DNA of 64,000 bases from Bretschneidera sinensis (taxonomy: Eukaryota > Streptophyta > Magnoliopsida > Brassicales > Akaniaceae): contig CM043701.1 in NCBI GenBank assembly GCA_023935145.1, positions 70,324,317 to 70,388,316 on the forward strand, given 5' to 3'. Of the stretch, positions 31,352 to 43,292 are shown one piece after another. A program made the translations under genes and the position numbers. Each line of letters starts with the position of its first letter. Position 1 is the first letter of the stretch. The notes under the pieces were generated by a model. It saw only the letters and a program-made list of their open reading frames with translations, ran no database searches and was not told the DNA's origin.

Positions 31352-32484
31352 ATGCGGGAATTATATATCCCATAGCTGATAGTAAATGGGTAAGTCCTAC
31401 ACAAGTCGTTCCTAAAAAGTTCAGTGTCATCGTGGTGAAAAATGACCTAGGAGAGTTAGTCCCTACAAAACTTGTGACCGGGAGGTGAATGTGGATTGAT
31501 TACAGAAAATTAAATGCTGCCACCCTGAAAGACCATTTCCCACTCTATTTTACCTATTAACTTCTTGAGCGAGTAGCTGGTCATCCTTTTTATTGTTTCT
31601 TAGATGGTTATTCTGGGTATTATCAAATTGAAATTACATTAGAAGACCAGGATAAAACCACTTTCACTTGTCCCTTTGGTGCTTATGCTTTTCGTAGAAT
31701 ACCATTTGGATTATGTAATGCACCTGCTACTTTTTAACATTGCATGATGAGCATTTTTAGTGATATGGTTGAAAATTGCATGGAAGTTTTTATGGATGAC
31801 TTGACTATTTTTGGATCTTCGTTTGATGCATGCTTATTGAATTTAGAGAGAGTATTAATTCGTTGTGAGGAGAAGGAATTAGTCTTAAATTGGGAAAAAT
31901 TCCATTTCATGTACCTTCAGGTATTGTCCTAGGGCATATTGTTTCTTCTAAGGGGATAGAGGTTGATCAATCTAAGATTGAATTAATTTTTAAGTTGCCT
32001 ACACCTAAGACAATAAAGGATGTGAGATCCTTTCTTAGTCATGCTAGTTGTTATAGGAGGTTCATACAAAATTTTTCCAACATATCTAGACCCTTATGTG
32101 CCCTCCTAGTTAAAGATGCCCCATTTGAGTGGACACGATCTTGTCAAGAGGCCTTTAAAATGTTGATTGGTAAGCTTAATTCAGCACCCATAATGCAGTT
32201 ACCTAATTGGACTTTACCTTTTGAAATCATGTGTGATGTTAGTGACTTTGCTGTAGGTGCTGTTCTTGGACAGCGAAGGGAGGGGAAACCTTTTGTCATT
32301 TACTATGCTAGTAAAACCCTAAATAGTGCTCAGATGTATTACTCCACCACTAAAAAAGAATTGCTAGCTGTAGTATTTGCTTTGGACAAGTTTCATGCTT
32401 ATTTAATTGGTTCTTCTATTCTTATTTTCACAGATCATGCAACCCTTAAGTACCTTCTTACAAAGAAAGATGTTAAGGCATGAC
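31345..32484 (+). pseudogene. G reverse transcriptase and RNase H, broken
   Basis: RT motifs: DSKWVSPTQVVPKK, MWIDYRKLNAATLKDHFPL, YCFLDGYSGYYQIEI, FRRIPFGLCNAPATF, and the catalytic FMDD at 31789-31800, intact. Stops near 31488, 31558 and 31737 and a frameshift near 31915 break it. RNase H: CDVSDFAVGAVLGQR, TTKKELLAVVFAL, TDHATLKYLL, with the acidic residues in place, then a stop near 32481. Confidence 0.9.
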
Positions 32485-32504
32485 TAATACGGTGGATATT
32501 ACTC

Positions 32505-33958
32505 TTGCAAGAATTTGACATCACCATTAAAGACAAGAAAGGAGTTGAGAACATAGTGGCTAACCATCTCTCGAGGCTCACATTTGAGGACACCTCTGAT
32601 GACATGCCAATCAAAGATGATATTCTCAATGAGCATTTACTCTTTATTACTTCTCTACCATGGTTTGCTCATATCGTGAATTATTTGGCTACCGGTGAGA
32701 TACCAATGGATTGGAGTGCTCAGGACAAGGGGAAGTTCTTGAATGAGGTATATAATTTTTATTGGGATGACCCTTGTCTTTTCAAGTACTACTCTGACCA
32801 AATTTTAAGGCGTTTCATCCCTAATGAAGAGATTGCCAGCATCTTGGAATTTTATCACTCCAAGCTTGTGGGGGCCATTTTTCAATGAAAAAAACCGCTG
32901 CAAAAATTTTACAGTGTGGATTTTGTTAGCCCACCTTGTTTAAAGATGCAAATATCTATTATCGTTCATGTGAAAAGTGTCAGAAGTTAGGAGTTGTGTC
33001 TCGTCGTAATATGATGCCCTTAAACCCAATTTTAGTGATTGAAATCTTTGATTGTTGGGGTATTGATTTTATGGGACCATTTCCTCCTTCTTTCGGATAT
33101 CAATATATCATTGTGGCAATAGATTATGTGTTAAAATGGAAAATGTGTAGAGGCAGTAGCTTGCCAGAGCAATGATAATAGGATGATAATTAAATTTCTC
33201 AAAGAAAATGCGTTATCTCGATTTGGTACACCACGTGCTATAATTAGTGATTGAGGTATGCATTTTTGCAACCGTTCTTTTGAAACTTTAATGAGAAAAT
33301 ATGGGGTGTTACATAAGATCTCTACTGCCTATCACCCTCAGACAAGTCAATAGGTAGAATTTGTAAATAGGGAAATTAAGCAAATTTTAGAAAAACAGTC
33401 AACCCGGATCACAAGGATTGGTCTTTGAGACTAGTTGATGTGCTTTGGGCTTACCATACAGCTTTCAAAACTCCTTTAGGTATGTCACCTTATAGGCTTG
33501 TTTTTAGAAAGCCTTGCCACTTGCCTGTGGAGCTCGAGCATCGAGCTTTTTGGGCCATTAAGTCTTTCAATTTTGACATAGGAGAAGCGGGTAAGCTTAG
33601 GAAATATCAGTTGACCAAGTTAGAGGAGTTGAGAAATGATGCTTATGAGAACTCTAGAATCTATAAGACTAAAATGAAAGTGTTTCATGATAAAAATATT
33701 TTGAGGAAAACATTTAAGCCTAATGATCGAGTGTTCTTATACAATTCTAGACTCCATAAGCATCTAGGAAAACTTCAGTCGAGGTGGACCGGTCATTTTG
33801 TAGTGAAGAATGTTTTTGCAAATGGGACAGTAGAAATAGAGGATACTAGAGATGGTCAGATTTTTAAAGTAAATGGTCAATGCCTTAAAATCTTAATCGA
33901 TAGACAAGATCCAGAAGTGGAAGACATTCCACTTATGGATCCAGTCTATTCACCTTGA
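32505..33958 (+). pseudogene. G integrase, broken
   Basis: The zinc-binding N-terminus (YRSCEKCQKLGVVSRRNM), core ([15 protein letters not shown] with the first D; ISD followed by a stop near 33253 for the second; [12 protein letters not shown] for the E) and C-terminal domain ([39 protein letters not shown]) are all recognisable. Stops near 32885, 33173 and 33350 and frameshifts break it. The last piece (33425-33958) ends at the natural pol stop after MDPVYSP. Confidence 0.9.
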
Positions 33959-36138
33959 CTACACTACACATGTATGTTTTTATTTATTTTTTTGTTTCGT
34001 TTGTTTTGTTTTTAATTAAGTTTATTTCAATTTTGATTTTTAGTTTTTTGTTTGATTTAATCTGATTTTTAGTTTAAGGATTATTTTTATTTTATTTATT
34101 TGGCAAAAAACAAGTTTTTTTATTAGGAACAAGCCCAAAGCCTCGCCTAGGCCCAATATGTGCACCTAGGCCCAGCAGAGTGCGTCGTGGCCCACCAGGA
34201 GCACGCCTCGTCTAGTAGCATGCAAGCCCATCTCACCTCAGTCCGCGCCACGCCCCAGCGTGAGCCGCGTCGTGCCCCACAGCAACAAGCACATTGCGCC
34301 TTAGACCTTCAAGCCGCGGGATGCCCTCAGCTAAGCCGCAACGCCACTTGTTTCTGCACACCCGTGATCCGGACCATTTAAACCCATTTCTGTAGCTTTG
34401 TTCTCCATTTCAACTTGCAAAAACAGCAGCCCTTTTCTCTCTCTCTCTCCTCCTCTCTCCAAACCCTCACTTACCCACTCACTTTTTCTCACTATTTCTT
34501 GATTCTAACATCATTTCTTGGAGGATTTAGGACTAATATTGCAGATTTCACTGAAAATTTCTCTAAAAAACTTGGTTCTAAGAGGATTTTGGGTTCTTCA
34601 AGAAGATTTCAAGTTGGTGGGTAATCTTTCTTCTCTCCAACTTTGGGCAATAGATCGAAATTTCAACAAGAAGAACGGCACGCAGTTTAAATGGTGGTGC
34701 ACAATTTTCAGCTTCTGTACATTTTTGGTTACAAAGGGAGTTTATTTTTTCTTTCATATTGAGGTCAGTGCAATTTTTAAGTTGGGGGTGGAGGAAACGT
34801 ATTTCTTTTTCCATTGAACTACTAGGTGTCACTTTCCCTTTTTGTTTTTGTTTGTTTTTAGCATGCTTTGTGTTAGCCTTGGAGTTAATTCACATGTCAA
34901 TGATATGAGCCTAATTGAGATAGCATATAGCATTTAGAAGAAGTTAAATCTTGCTTCGGTTTGAGAATAATTTAAGTGTCAATCTTCATTTGGTTTGAAA
35001 CTCTAGTTTGCGGTAAGGTTGTATGATTAGTCTAAAACATTTAGAGAAGTTTTATGTGTGATTGTTTTGTGAATACTTTTACGGTCTCGACAAGCTCTAG
35101 AACTTATTTGATAATCACTTGAGGCGAATTCCTAGAATGCACATTACTTAGGATATGATATAGGCCATATTTGGATTGTTTGAGCCTTTTAAACTTACCC
35201 TTGCTATATTTATCACTAGTCACCTGTTTGAGCCTTTTTCTTAAAAAAAAAATTTAGCCTTGTTTCTTTTGATAACCCATTTACTTACCTTTATGAGCCT
35301 AAAAATATTTTATCCTTACCTTTCTTTTAAAAGAACTTAGTTATACACATTTGTTGAGAAGTACTTAAGAGGAGTAAGGATGGAAATATGAAAAAATATA
35401 ACCCAAGTATATTAAAGAAGATAAGTTGGGGGGTTGTGGAAAAGAAAAGAAAAGAATTAAAAAGGAGGTGAATGGTCTTATGCCAAAAAAAAAAGAAAAA
35501 AAAAAGAGAAGTGAATTATGGCAAAGAAAGAAGAAAAGAAGAAAAAATGGTGATTTATTGAGAGAAATGCTTGAAAAATGGTTGAAAGAGTTAGATGTTG
35601 AAATAAGGTTATCCAGTGCTTAAAGTGGTTGTGTTTAAAACTAAGAGATTGAGTTCTTTTACTTATTGAATACTTCCCATTCTTTCTTGACCTTCACCTT
35701 AGCCTAACATTACAAGCTTATTAAAGACCTATTGATCCAAGGTGATGTGATTTTTCTACAATAGTGGAGAGTGATTTGAAAAGTGAGCCTATGGAGCTTG
35801 TTTTTGTAATCGATGTCATGTAAATTAATATATTTTTTAGAGGCCAAGATTGTATTCATGAATGTTATGCGTAAAATCATCCAGGTGTTCGGATTAATGA
35901 ATTGTGGTAAGATAGATGTTAAGAGTCGATAACAATTTTAAGATTGATGTTTGGATTACTTTTGGACTTGAGTGATATTTAATGATTCTATGTGTTGTGT
36001 GCTATGTGCAATTTTTTAGACAAGTTGAGTTACTCTTTGTCTTATGCTAGCATTATTTTATTCTGTTTTGAATTCTACTATAGGATTCATTTCATGTTGT
36101 CTTGTTTTCGCTTGAATTGTTAGGGACTAGCAATAAGC
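33959..36138 (+). other. G pol-ORF3 spacer and 3' non-coding region; ORF3 deleted
   Basis: After pol: T-rich stretch, GC-rich block (34140-34340, containing GTGCGTCGTGGCC as in the LTR), CT-rich tract (34430-34500), then sequence matching the D leader up to about 34690. The ORF3 start seen in D does not follow. A PPT-like AGTTGGGGGTGGAG (34779-34792) comes about 100 bp later. The rest is AT-rich with a purine-rich stretch (35400-35600, AAGAAAAGAAGAAA type), with no gene I can support. Confidence 0.72.
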
Positions 36139-36151
36139 TAGTTGGGGGTTA
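36139..36151 (+). other. G polypurine tract
   Basis: AGTTGGGGGTTA immediately upstream of the TGATGAGAG LTR start; shorter purine run than in the other families. Confidence 0.8.
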
Positions 36152-37444
36152 TGATGAGAGTCGTAAAGTGCATCTTAATAAGTACTATTTGTTAGCTTTT
36201 AAGGTTGATCTAGGGTTGAATTACACATTTATACCTTAACAATTCTAAAATGTCATTCTTGGATTATTGATCTATTTTGATGCATTTTCAGATACTTTGA
36301 GTCCAAAAGAGGTGGAAAGCCATTATAGCTTAAAGCACGATGCTTCGATGCACATCAGAGTGAATGCATGGTTGTGGAAGGACAAAATGAAGAGAAACAA
36401 ATTCTTTAGTGTGCCGCACTACGGCCTGAAAAGTCTAAGCCTCGGCCTCCAGAACCAAGCCCAAAAGAGCAAGGAAAACACCAGTGTGCGCCGCGGCCTG
36501 GACCAATCTGGGCCACGACCTACAGAAAGTTGAAGAAAAGCAATCCAAGGCTGAGCTGCGGCGTGAGCACGATGCTTTGTTTCCAAGTTACGACTTAATT
36601 AGGGTTTTAATGATAGTTTAAACCCGAAAACACCCTTGGACCTTTTGTATTATAAATAGATCACTTAGTGTTTGATAGAGGACAATCATTAAGGATGGAA
36701 AACTCAAGAAGACTGCCACATTCTCCCCCATCAAAGTGTTCAAGCATGAGCCCCATGGCTAACTAATCTCCAAGCAAGGCAAAGGGATGAATCCCTAGGT
36801 GTAGTTGTTCTTATTTTCCATTATTGATTCAGTTGTAGTTTGGATTTATTGTCAAAACATTGTTATGATTTACTCTTTGATTTAATTAGAAGATTTTCTC
36901 TTAATCCGGTGATTGTATCTTTTGCCTTGATATAAGTCTAGTCATGCTCTTCTTATGTCAAGATTGATTGAATGTGATTGAGTCCGGTAGATTTATCTTT
37001 TAGTTTTTTCCATTACTGCGATATTGTCATTAAGATATATTGTCGTTTCTTGATAAATCTATAGGATAGGTCATGTGTGCTTAAATCAAAAGTAAAGAGT
37101 AATTCATATAAGTTACATTAAGGTTTACATGTGCTTTCATTGAATATTTACCAATTTCTTGCTTGGGATGTGAAACTAGTAATCAAGATAAAAACAACTG
37201 AATCAAGATTGGAATAAGGCAACGAATCTAGAGAGGATTCCTGGATCTTTGTTGTTTCTCTATTATATTCTTCAATCTATTTACACAATTTTCTCACATT
37301 ACTTCATTATCAAAAGTCATATTCTCTCACTTGATCTTTATCGTTTATATTAAGGTTTAAAATTTTCCTTTGTAGTTCGCTTTTCCTCGTGGGATCAACA
37401 CCTCAACTATACACAATAACCGTGTATTAGTTTGAGCGTAATCA
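36152..37444 (+). repeat. G 3' LTR (1293 bp)
   Basis: TGATGAGAGTCGTAAAG to GCGTAATCA then TSD CTACC. TATAAATA at 36651-36658; GC-rich motif GTGCGCCGCGGCC at 36486-36498. It is shorter than the 5' LTR mainly in the GC-rich block. Confidence 0.94.
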
Positions 37445-38384
37445 CTACCACCAAAACTAAAAGATTCAGGTAGTTTTACCATTCTCTGCAGGATAGGTGA
37501 CCAGCTATTTGAGCGTGCATTACTGGATTTAGGAGCTGGTGTAAATTTGTTTCCATACATAATATTTGATACACTAGGCTTGGGGGAGCTTCAACTAACT
37601 TCCATCACTTTGCAATTGGCAGACAAAAGCATCAAAAGACCTAGAGGTATTCTTAAGGATGTCTTGGTAAAGGTAGGTGAGTTTATTTTACCTGTTGATT
37701 TTATTGTGTTGGATATGGAAGAATGCCTTATGTCATTATGCCCATCATCTTAGGAAGACCCTTTATGAGAACTGCTGATACAAAGATTTGTGTGAAAAAG
37801 GGTATAGTAAGTATGAAGGTAAATGGTGAGAAAATAGAGTTCAAAATATTTTATGCATTAAAATTACCTCAAGATGATATGGAATGCTTTAATGTATGTA
37901 TGATGAACAGTTTTGTTGAGCAAGCTTTTCAGGTCCATCATACTGATCCTTTGGAGATCACCCTTACCCATAGCTTCACAAGATTAGATGTTGAGCTAGA
38001 ACCTGAATATATTACTGTTGACATCATTAAAGCTGTGCACCTCCTTGAGGCCTCTCCAAAACATCCAAGTAAGTATACCTCTCCATTTGAATCTCTTGTA
38101 TATACTAATAATACTCTTCCCCTTCTATTGTCCAGGAACCAAACTTGGAATTGAAGCAGTTGCCAGAGCATTTAACTTATGCTTATTTGGGAGAAAATAG
38201 AACATTACTTATGATTGTTGCTGCAAATTTATGTGTTGGGGAAGAAGAGAAACTGTTGAGAATTCTTAGAGAGCATAGATCTGCTATCGGATGGACCATT
38301 ACTGACATCAAGGGGATAAGTCCAGCCAAATTCATGCATTATATCTACCTTGAGGATGAAGCAAAACCCACCCAGGATGCTTAG
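37445..38384 (+). pseudogene. E aspartic protease and PR-RT spacer
   Basis: Resumes E after G. ERALLDLGAGVNLFPY carries the D-L-G site; LQLADKSIKRPRGILKDVL and, after a frameshift near 37715, ILGRPFMRTADTKIC follow. The acidic spacer (QVHHTDPLEITLT, DVELEPEYITVDII) then leads to RT (REHRSAIGWTITDIKGISP). A TAG after QDA at 38382-38384 interrupts it. The spacer is the reference for identifying the pol remnant in F. Confidence 0.88.
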
Positions 38385-39739
38385 CGAAGACTCAACCTAC
38401 ATATGAAAGAGGTAGTTAAGGCAGAGGTATTAAAACTGTTGGACGTTGGTATTATCTACCCCATCTCATATAGTAAATGGGTAAGTCCAGTCCAAGTTGT
38501 TCCGAAAAAGAGTGGGATCACAGTGGTGAAGAATGAAGATAAGGAGTTAATATCTACTAGAATAACCACTGGTTAGAGGGTATGCATTGATTACAGAAGG
38601 CTAAACAAACTGACCAGAAAAAATCATTTCCCACTGCCCTTCATTGATCAGATGTTAGAGAGATTAGCTGGCCATAACTATTATTGCTTCTTGGATGGGT
38701 ATGGTGGTTACAACCAGATTGCCATAGTATCTAAGGAGCAAGAAAAGACTACCTTCACATGCCCTTTCGGTACATTTGCTTACAGAAGGATGCCATTCGG
38801 TTTATGCAATGCACTAGCCACCTTTCAAAGATGTATGATAAGCATTTTTTTCGACATGGTAGAGAAATTCATTGAGGTATTATGGATTATTTTAGTGTTT
38901 TTGGGTCTAATTTTGATGAATGCCTCAATCATCTGGAGAGTGTCCTAAAGAGATGTGAAGAAAGCAACTTAGTGCTAAATTTGGAAAAATGTCACTTTAT
39001 GGTTCAACAAGGCATTGTGTTGGGTCATTCCATTTTCGACAAAGGTATTGAGGTAGACAAGGCTAAGATTGACATCATTTCAAAGTTGCCTGTTCTTCTA
39101 ATAGTCAAGGGTGTCAGAAGTTTTCTTGGACATGCTGGATTCTACAGACGATTCATCAAGGATTTCTCCAAGACCTCTAGACCTCTTTGTGCATTGTTAG
39201 CTAAAGATACCAAGTTTGAATGGACTGATGACTGTATGAAAGCTTTCAAAACATTGAAGAGCATACTCATCTCCACACCAATAATGATGGCACCAGATTG
39301 GAGTCTTCCATTCGAGCTGATGTGTGATGCCAGTGATTTCGCCTTGGGAGCTATCATAGGCCAGAGAGTCAATAAGGTACCTCATGCTATCTACTATGCT
39401 TCTACAACTTTAAATGATGCTCAGCTAAACTATTATACTACTAAAAAAGAATTGTTATCTATTATTTTTGTTTTAGAGAAGTTTAGATCATACCTGATTG
39501 GCTCTACGGTTATTGTATTTACTAATCATGCTGCTCTGAGATATTTGTTTTCTAAGAAAGATGCAAAGCCTAGGTTAATCAGATGGGTACTCCTATTGCA
39601 AGAGTTTGACTTGGAGATTAAAGACAAGAAAGGCAGTGAGAATATGGTTGCAGATCACTTATCTATGCTACCTTATGAGGATGACAAAAATGAGCTACCT
39701 TTGAATGAGAACTTCCCCGATGAACAGTTGTTCCACTAG
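38385..39739 (+). pseudogene. E reverse transcriptase and RNase H, broken
   Basis: RT: SKWVSPVQVVPKKSG, CIDYRRLNKLTRKNHFPLP, YYCFLDGYGGYNQIA, RRMPFGLCNALATF. The catalytic box is damaged: a frameshift at about 38878 and a D to Y change leave MDYFSVFG where FMDDFSVFG is expected. Thumb: [29 protein letters not shown]. RNase [24 protein letters not shown] and [10 protein letters not shown], with the last acidic residue (TDH) changed to N. The frame ends at 39737-39739. Confidence 0.9.
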
Positions 39740-40985
39740 AGGTAACACTTCCATGGTATGCTGATATTATCAGTTATATAACTGCTAAGGTTTTTCATCC
39801 AGGTATGACCAGTTAAGAAAAGAAGTGGTAGATAACTATGTCTAGACACTACCATTGGGATGACCCCTACCTATTCAAATTTTGTCCTGATCAAATCATT
39901 AGAAGGTGTGTCTCAGAGAAAGAGCATTTGAGCTTATTACAATATTGCCATTAGTTTGCTTGTGGAGGACATTTTGGGGCCAAGAGAACAACTTTTAAGG
40001 TATTACAGTCCGATTTTTACTAGCCTAATTTGTTTAAAGATGCCTTCTCATTTTGCAGCTCATGTGATAGATGCCAACGGACAGGTAACATCTCATCCTG
40101 AAATCAAACGCCCTTACAAAATATTCATATAGTATAACTTTTTTATATATGGGGTATTGATTTCATAGGTCCATTTCCTAACTCCTATGGTTATTTATAT
40201 ATTCTTGTGGGTGTGGATTATGTGTCCAAATGGGTCGAGGTTGTCCCCTCAAAGACTAATGATCAAAAAGTGGTTGTGAAGTTTCTACAGGATAACATCT
40301 TTACCTGGTTTGGGACTCCAAGAGTAATCATCAGTGATGGCAATAACCACTTTCATCATCATTCTTTTGCCGCACTAATCAGAAAATATGAGATCACCCA
40401 TAAATTTGGCACTCCATATCATCCTCAAACCAGTGGCCAAGTGGAGATAAGTAATCGAGATATCAAAGGCATCCTAGAGAGGACCGTGAATCCTAATCAG
40501 AAGGATTGGTCTTTGCGCCTGAATGATGCTCTATGGGCATATAGGAGAACTTACAAGACACCAATTGTCATGTCTCCATACCGACTAGTCTTTGGGAAAG
40601 CATGCCATCTACTGGTAGAGTTAAAGCATCGAGCATATTAGGCCATAAAGTAGTTCAATTTTGACATGAAACAAGTGGGTGAGAAGAGGAAGCTGCACTT
40701 AACTGAGCTAGAAGAATTAAGGTATAATGTATATGAGAACGCCAAGCTCTACAAAGAAAGGACAAAAGCCTATCATGATAAACAACTGGTTAGGAAAGAG
40801 TTTCATATAGGATAAAAGGTGTTGCTCTATAGTTCAAGATTAAGACGGTTCCTAGGAAAACTCAAGTCCCGATGGTCTGGTCCTCATGTGGTCACGAAGG
40901 TCTTTCCTCATGGTGCTTTGGAGATCCATAGTTCCAACGGCAATCAGACATTCACGGTAAATGGACATAGGGTCAAGCCATAACT
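39740..40985 (+). pseudogene. E integrase, broken
   Basis: The N-terminal zinc region is heavily frameshifted (39740-40130). The core is readable from [14 protein letters not shown] (first D) through [15 protein letters not shown] (second D) to [15 protein letters not shown] (E), in the frame 40207-40641, so all three catalytic residues survive. A TAG after HRAY ends it. The C-terminal domain (KSRWSGPHVVTKVFPHG, FTVNGHRVKP) runs to about 40985 with two more stops. Confidence 0.88.
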
Positions 40986-41907
40986 TGGAATCAACTTGCC
41001 ACCAAGAGATGAAGATTTGGCACTTCGTTCTGTCCAGTATGCAGCAGAACCGAGACCATTTGAGCCATATGAGGTGGACTTTAAGTGCCCACTTCCAAGA
41101 GAGTAGCACTAAAGTTACTATAGAGAGCGCTTGAGCAGTTCAGACTTTGATAAATGTGTAGCTCAAGTGCCTCTATTGAGGTCAGTGGTACTGAGGCCAC
41201 TAAGTACGGTACAGTTTTATTTTTGCAAATTGTTTTCATTATTTTTAATTTTTTAGTCCTTTCTATAGTTTATTTAGTTGTCAGCAGTTTCTACCCTTGC
41301 GATCGAGCGCGCTCTATAGTACGCTTGAGCGCAACCTCGACATGCGCTCAAGGGTGTGCGAATGCACTCCGGGCAGAAACTCATGTGTATAGTTTAACTC
41401 AGATTGTTTAAAGCCTTTCATTTACTCTCACTCACATACAATCTCTCTCTCTCTCTCGCACAGCACTCAACCTCGCCCACCCCAAACCTCCCTCACCACT
41501 CAGCACGACCACCAAACACCACCACCCCCCACCGCTCGACCACAGCTCCTCCGAGAAAACACCGCCCTTCCACCGTTTATTTCCTTCTTAAATTCCATTT
41601 ATCATTTTCCCCATACATTGCATATACAATTCGGGTTTTGATACATTCTCACCAAAATAAATTGCATATACACTTTGTTTTTCTTGTGTGTTTGTTTTGG
41701 GTGATTTGCAAGAGGTTGGAACATTTTTTGGAGTGTTCCCTTTAAACTAGTTTACAGGTCACCCACAAACTGTTCGCTAAAAATACTTAGTGAAAAACCA
41801 GCTAGTGCGATCAAGTGGAGGGTCTTGTGCGATTGAGTACATAGGCCAAGTACGATCAAGCGCACTTCACTGAGATTGAGCTCAATTTCTGTAGAAACTT
41901 AGCCAAC
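40986..41907 (+). promoter_or_regulatory. E pol-ORF3 spacer with two palindromic motif blocks and a CT-rich tract
   Basis: After the degenerate pol tail, motif block 1 at 41298-41361 (TGCGATCGAGCGCG, ATGCGCTCAAGGG), a CT-rich tract at 41415-41570 (CTCTCTCTCTC and CACC runs), then motif block 2 at 41806-41865 (TGCGATCAAGTGGA, TGCGATTGAGTACA, ACGATCAAGCGCAC), 43 bp before the ORF3 ATG. Layout and the AACTGTTCGC landmark (41768-41777) match F. The motif copies are decayed by C-to-T and G-to-A changes. Confidence 0.55.
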
Positions 41908-42122
41908 ATGCCTAAACAGAAAGCCTCTACCTCCCATGCCTCGGGAAGCCATGCACAATCCTCCCGACCTAGTTTCCAAAAATGAGAGATCTTGTTCGAA
42001 ACTACATTCAATATTGACGCTGACTTCAAGAACTTGGAAGCCACTCAATGGACGGTCCAAGAATTCAAGCACCGGGGTTTAAAGAGGCTGTTCAAGCCTG
42101 TATACTCTACCGCCTACACCTG
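41908..42122 (+). pseudogene. E ORF3, N-terminal part
   Basis: ATG at 41908 (MPKQKASTSHASGSHAQSS), a TGA after PSFQK, then ILFETTFNIDADFKNLEAT and FKHRGLKRLFKPVYSTAYT, closely matching F ORF3. Interrupted after STAYT by copia B with TSD ACCTG (42118-42122 and 47976-47980). Confidence 0.82.
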
Positions 42123-43058
42123 TGTTGATATTTTTCTAAGGTTTAAACATAGTTGAAGTCTAAATCAAGGTTGGAAGAATAAATTTCAGCATGTTAAAGA
42201 TGTGCACACAAGTGTCCGTGGCACCTTGGAGCAAGGCAAAGGTAGGCACACTAGTATGTGCGCCTAAGCACACAAGCTGGAAAATATGTGCATCAGGTCA
42301 GGCAGTGGCCCAGCTTTATCTAGGCTATAACACACAACATTGAGGAATTCTGGAGGAAGGCCAGGCCGTGGCACACCCTACCCCAGGCCGCGGTGCACAG
42401 AATGGCAGCAAGTGTGCCCTGTTTCAGGCCGCACCCTGAAGGCACACCAAGGCTAGTTTTTTAGCCTTATGTTGAGTGCGTGGATGCAAGATCAAAATGC
42501 ACAGCTTGACTATAGAATGATCAAAGGCCATGGTTGAGTGGTCATCAAGATCTAAAGGTGAAGATTGACTCTCAAGATTGGACAAGAAGTTGGTGCACTA
42601 TATAAAGGGTCACCTAGCTTCATTCTCAAAAATATTGTGACATAATTTGAGATCAATTGTTAGACATATAAGAGAGAATTGTGTGAGAGTGCAAAGACAC
42701 AAAACACAAGAGGGACTCATTGTAGTGAGGCTGGTTGTAAAGAGAGAGTAGTATAGATTTGATAGAGAGCATTGTAATAGTTCTTATCATCTTCTTTCTT
42801 CTCTTCTTGGTTTCTTCAAGAACTTGAGGTTTCTTGGAGAGGGTTACTATATTGTAAAGAACCATTGATTTAGTGCAGTGAGTTCAGAGGAACTCACGAG
42901 GACGTAGGCTATTACTGAACCTCGATAACAAATCACTTGTCTTCTTTCTTTCTTTGATTTCTATTCCTGTTTTCGATTCCAAATATTTACAAAGTCATTC
43001 TAAACTTGGGTGTTTGGAAGATCACCACCTAGGCATCTTGTCAAGGTGATTTTCAATA
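42123..43058 (+). repeat. Copia B 5' LTR (936 bp)
   Basis: TGTTGATATTTTTCTAAGG to GATTTTCAATA (terminal CAACA mutated). TATATAAA at 42599-42606. Upstream (42340-42430) lies a GC-rich tract with GGCCGTGGCACA and GGCCGCGGTGCACA. It differs from the 3' LTR at many positions. Confidence 0.93.
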
Positions 43059-43059
43059 G

Positions 43060-43071
43060 TGGTATCAGAGC
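43060..43071 (+). other. Copia B primer-binding site
   Basis: TGGTATCAGAGC, 12 bases complementary to the initiator-Met tRNA 3' end, one base after the LTR. Confidence 0.93.
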
Positions 43072-43292
43072 TAGTACAGGTGTTGAAGCAAGAAAAAAAA
43101 GGTGACGGAGCCAAGACTCCAAGAATCAAAGATCAACTTCTTGGGTGATTCAAGAACGGAGTAAAGATCAAGATTAGATCGTGTTCTTGAGAGTGATTCA
43201 AGAACGGTGTTAAGATCTATCTTCGATCGTGTTCTTGAGGTTGAAGAAAGAATTTATGGGTATTGCATAAATCTAGGATCCTGTCCGCAAAG

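Larger units (their letters stand above)
27058..37444 (+). mobile_element. G, Athila-like family 2 element, full length but decayed, 10387 bp
   Basis: Starts TGATGAGAGTC, ends GCGTAATCA, TSD CTACC (27053-27057 and 37445-37449), inserted at the gag-protease boundary of E. It has both LTRs, PBS, PPT, gag, PR, RT, RNase H and IN in order, with about a dozen stops and a few frameshifts. The pol-ORF3 spacer is present but ORF3 itself is missing. D is the same family. Confidence 0.95.

Noticed and set aside
35426..35623. Lysine-rich reading frame in G 3' region
   Set aside because: It is a translation of a GAAA/AAGAAG purine run without homology to other family members.
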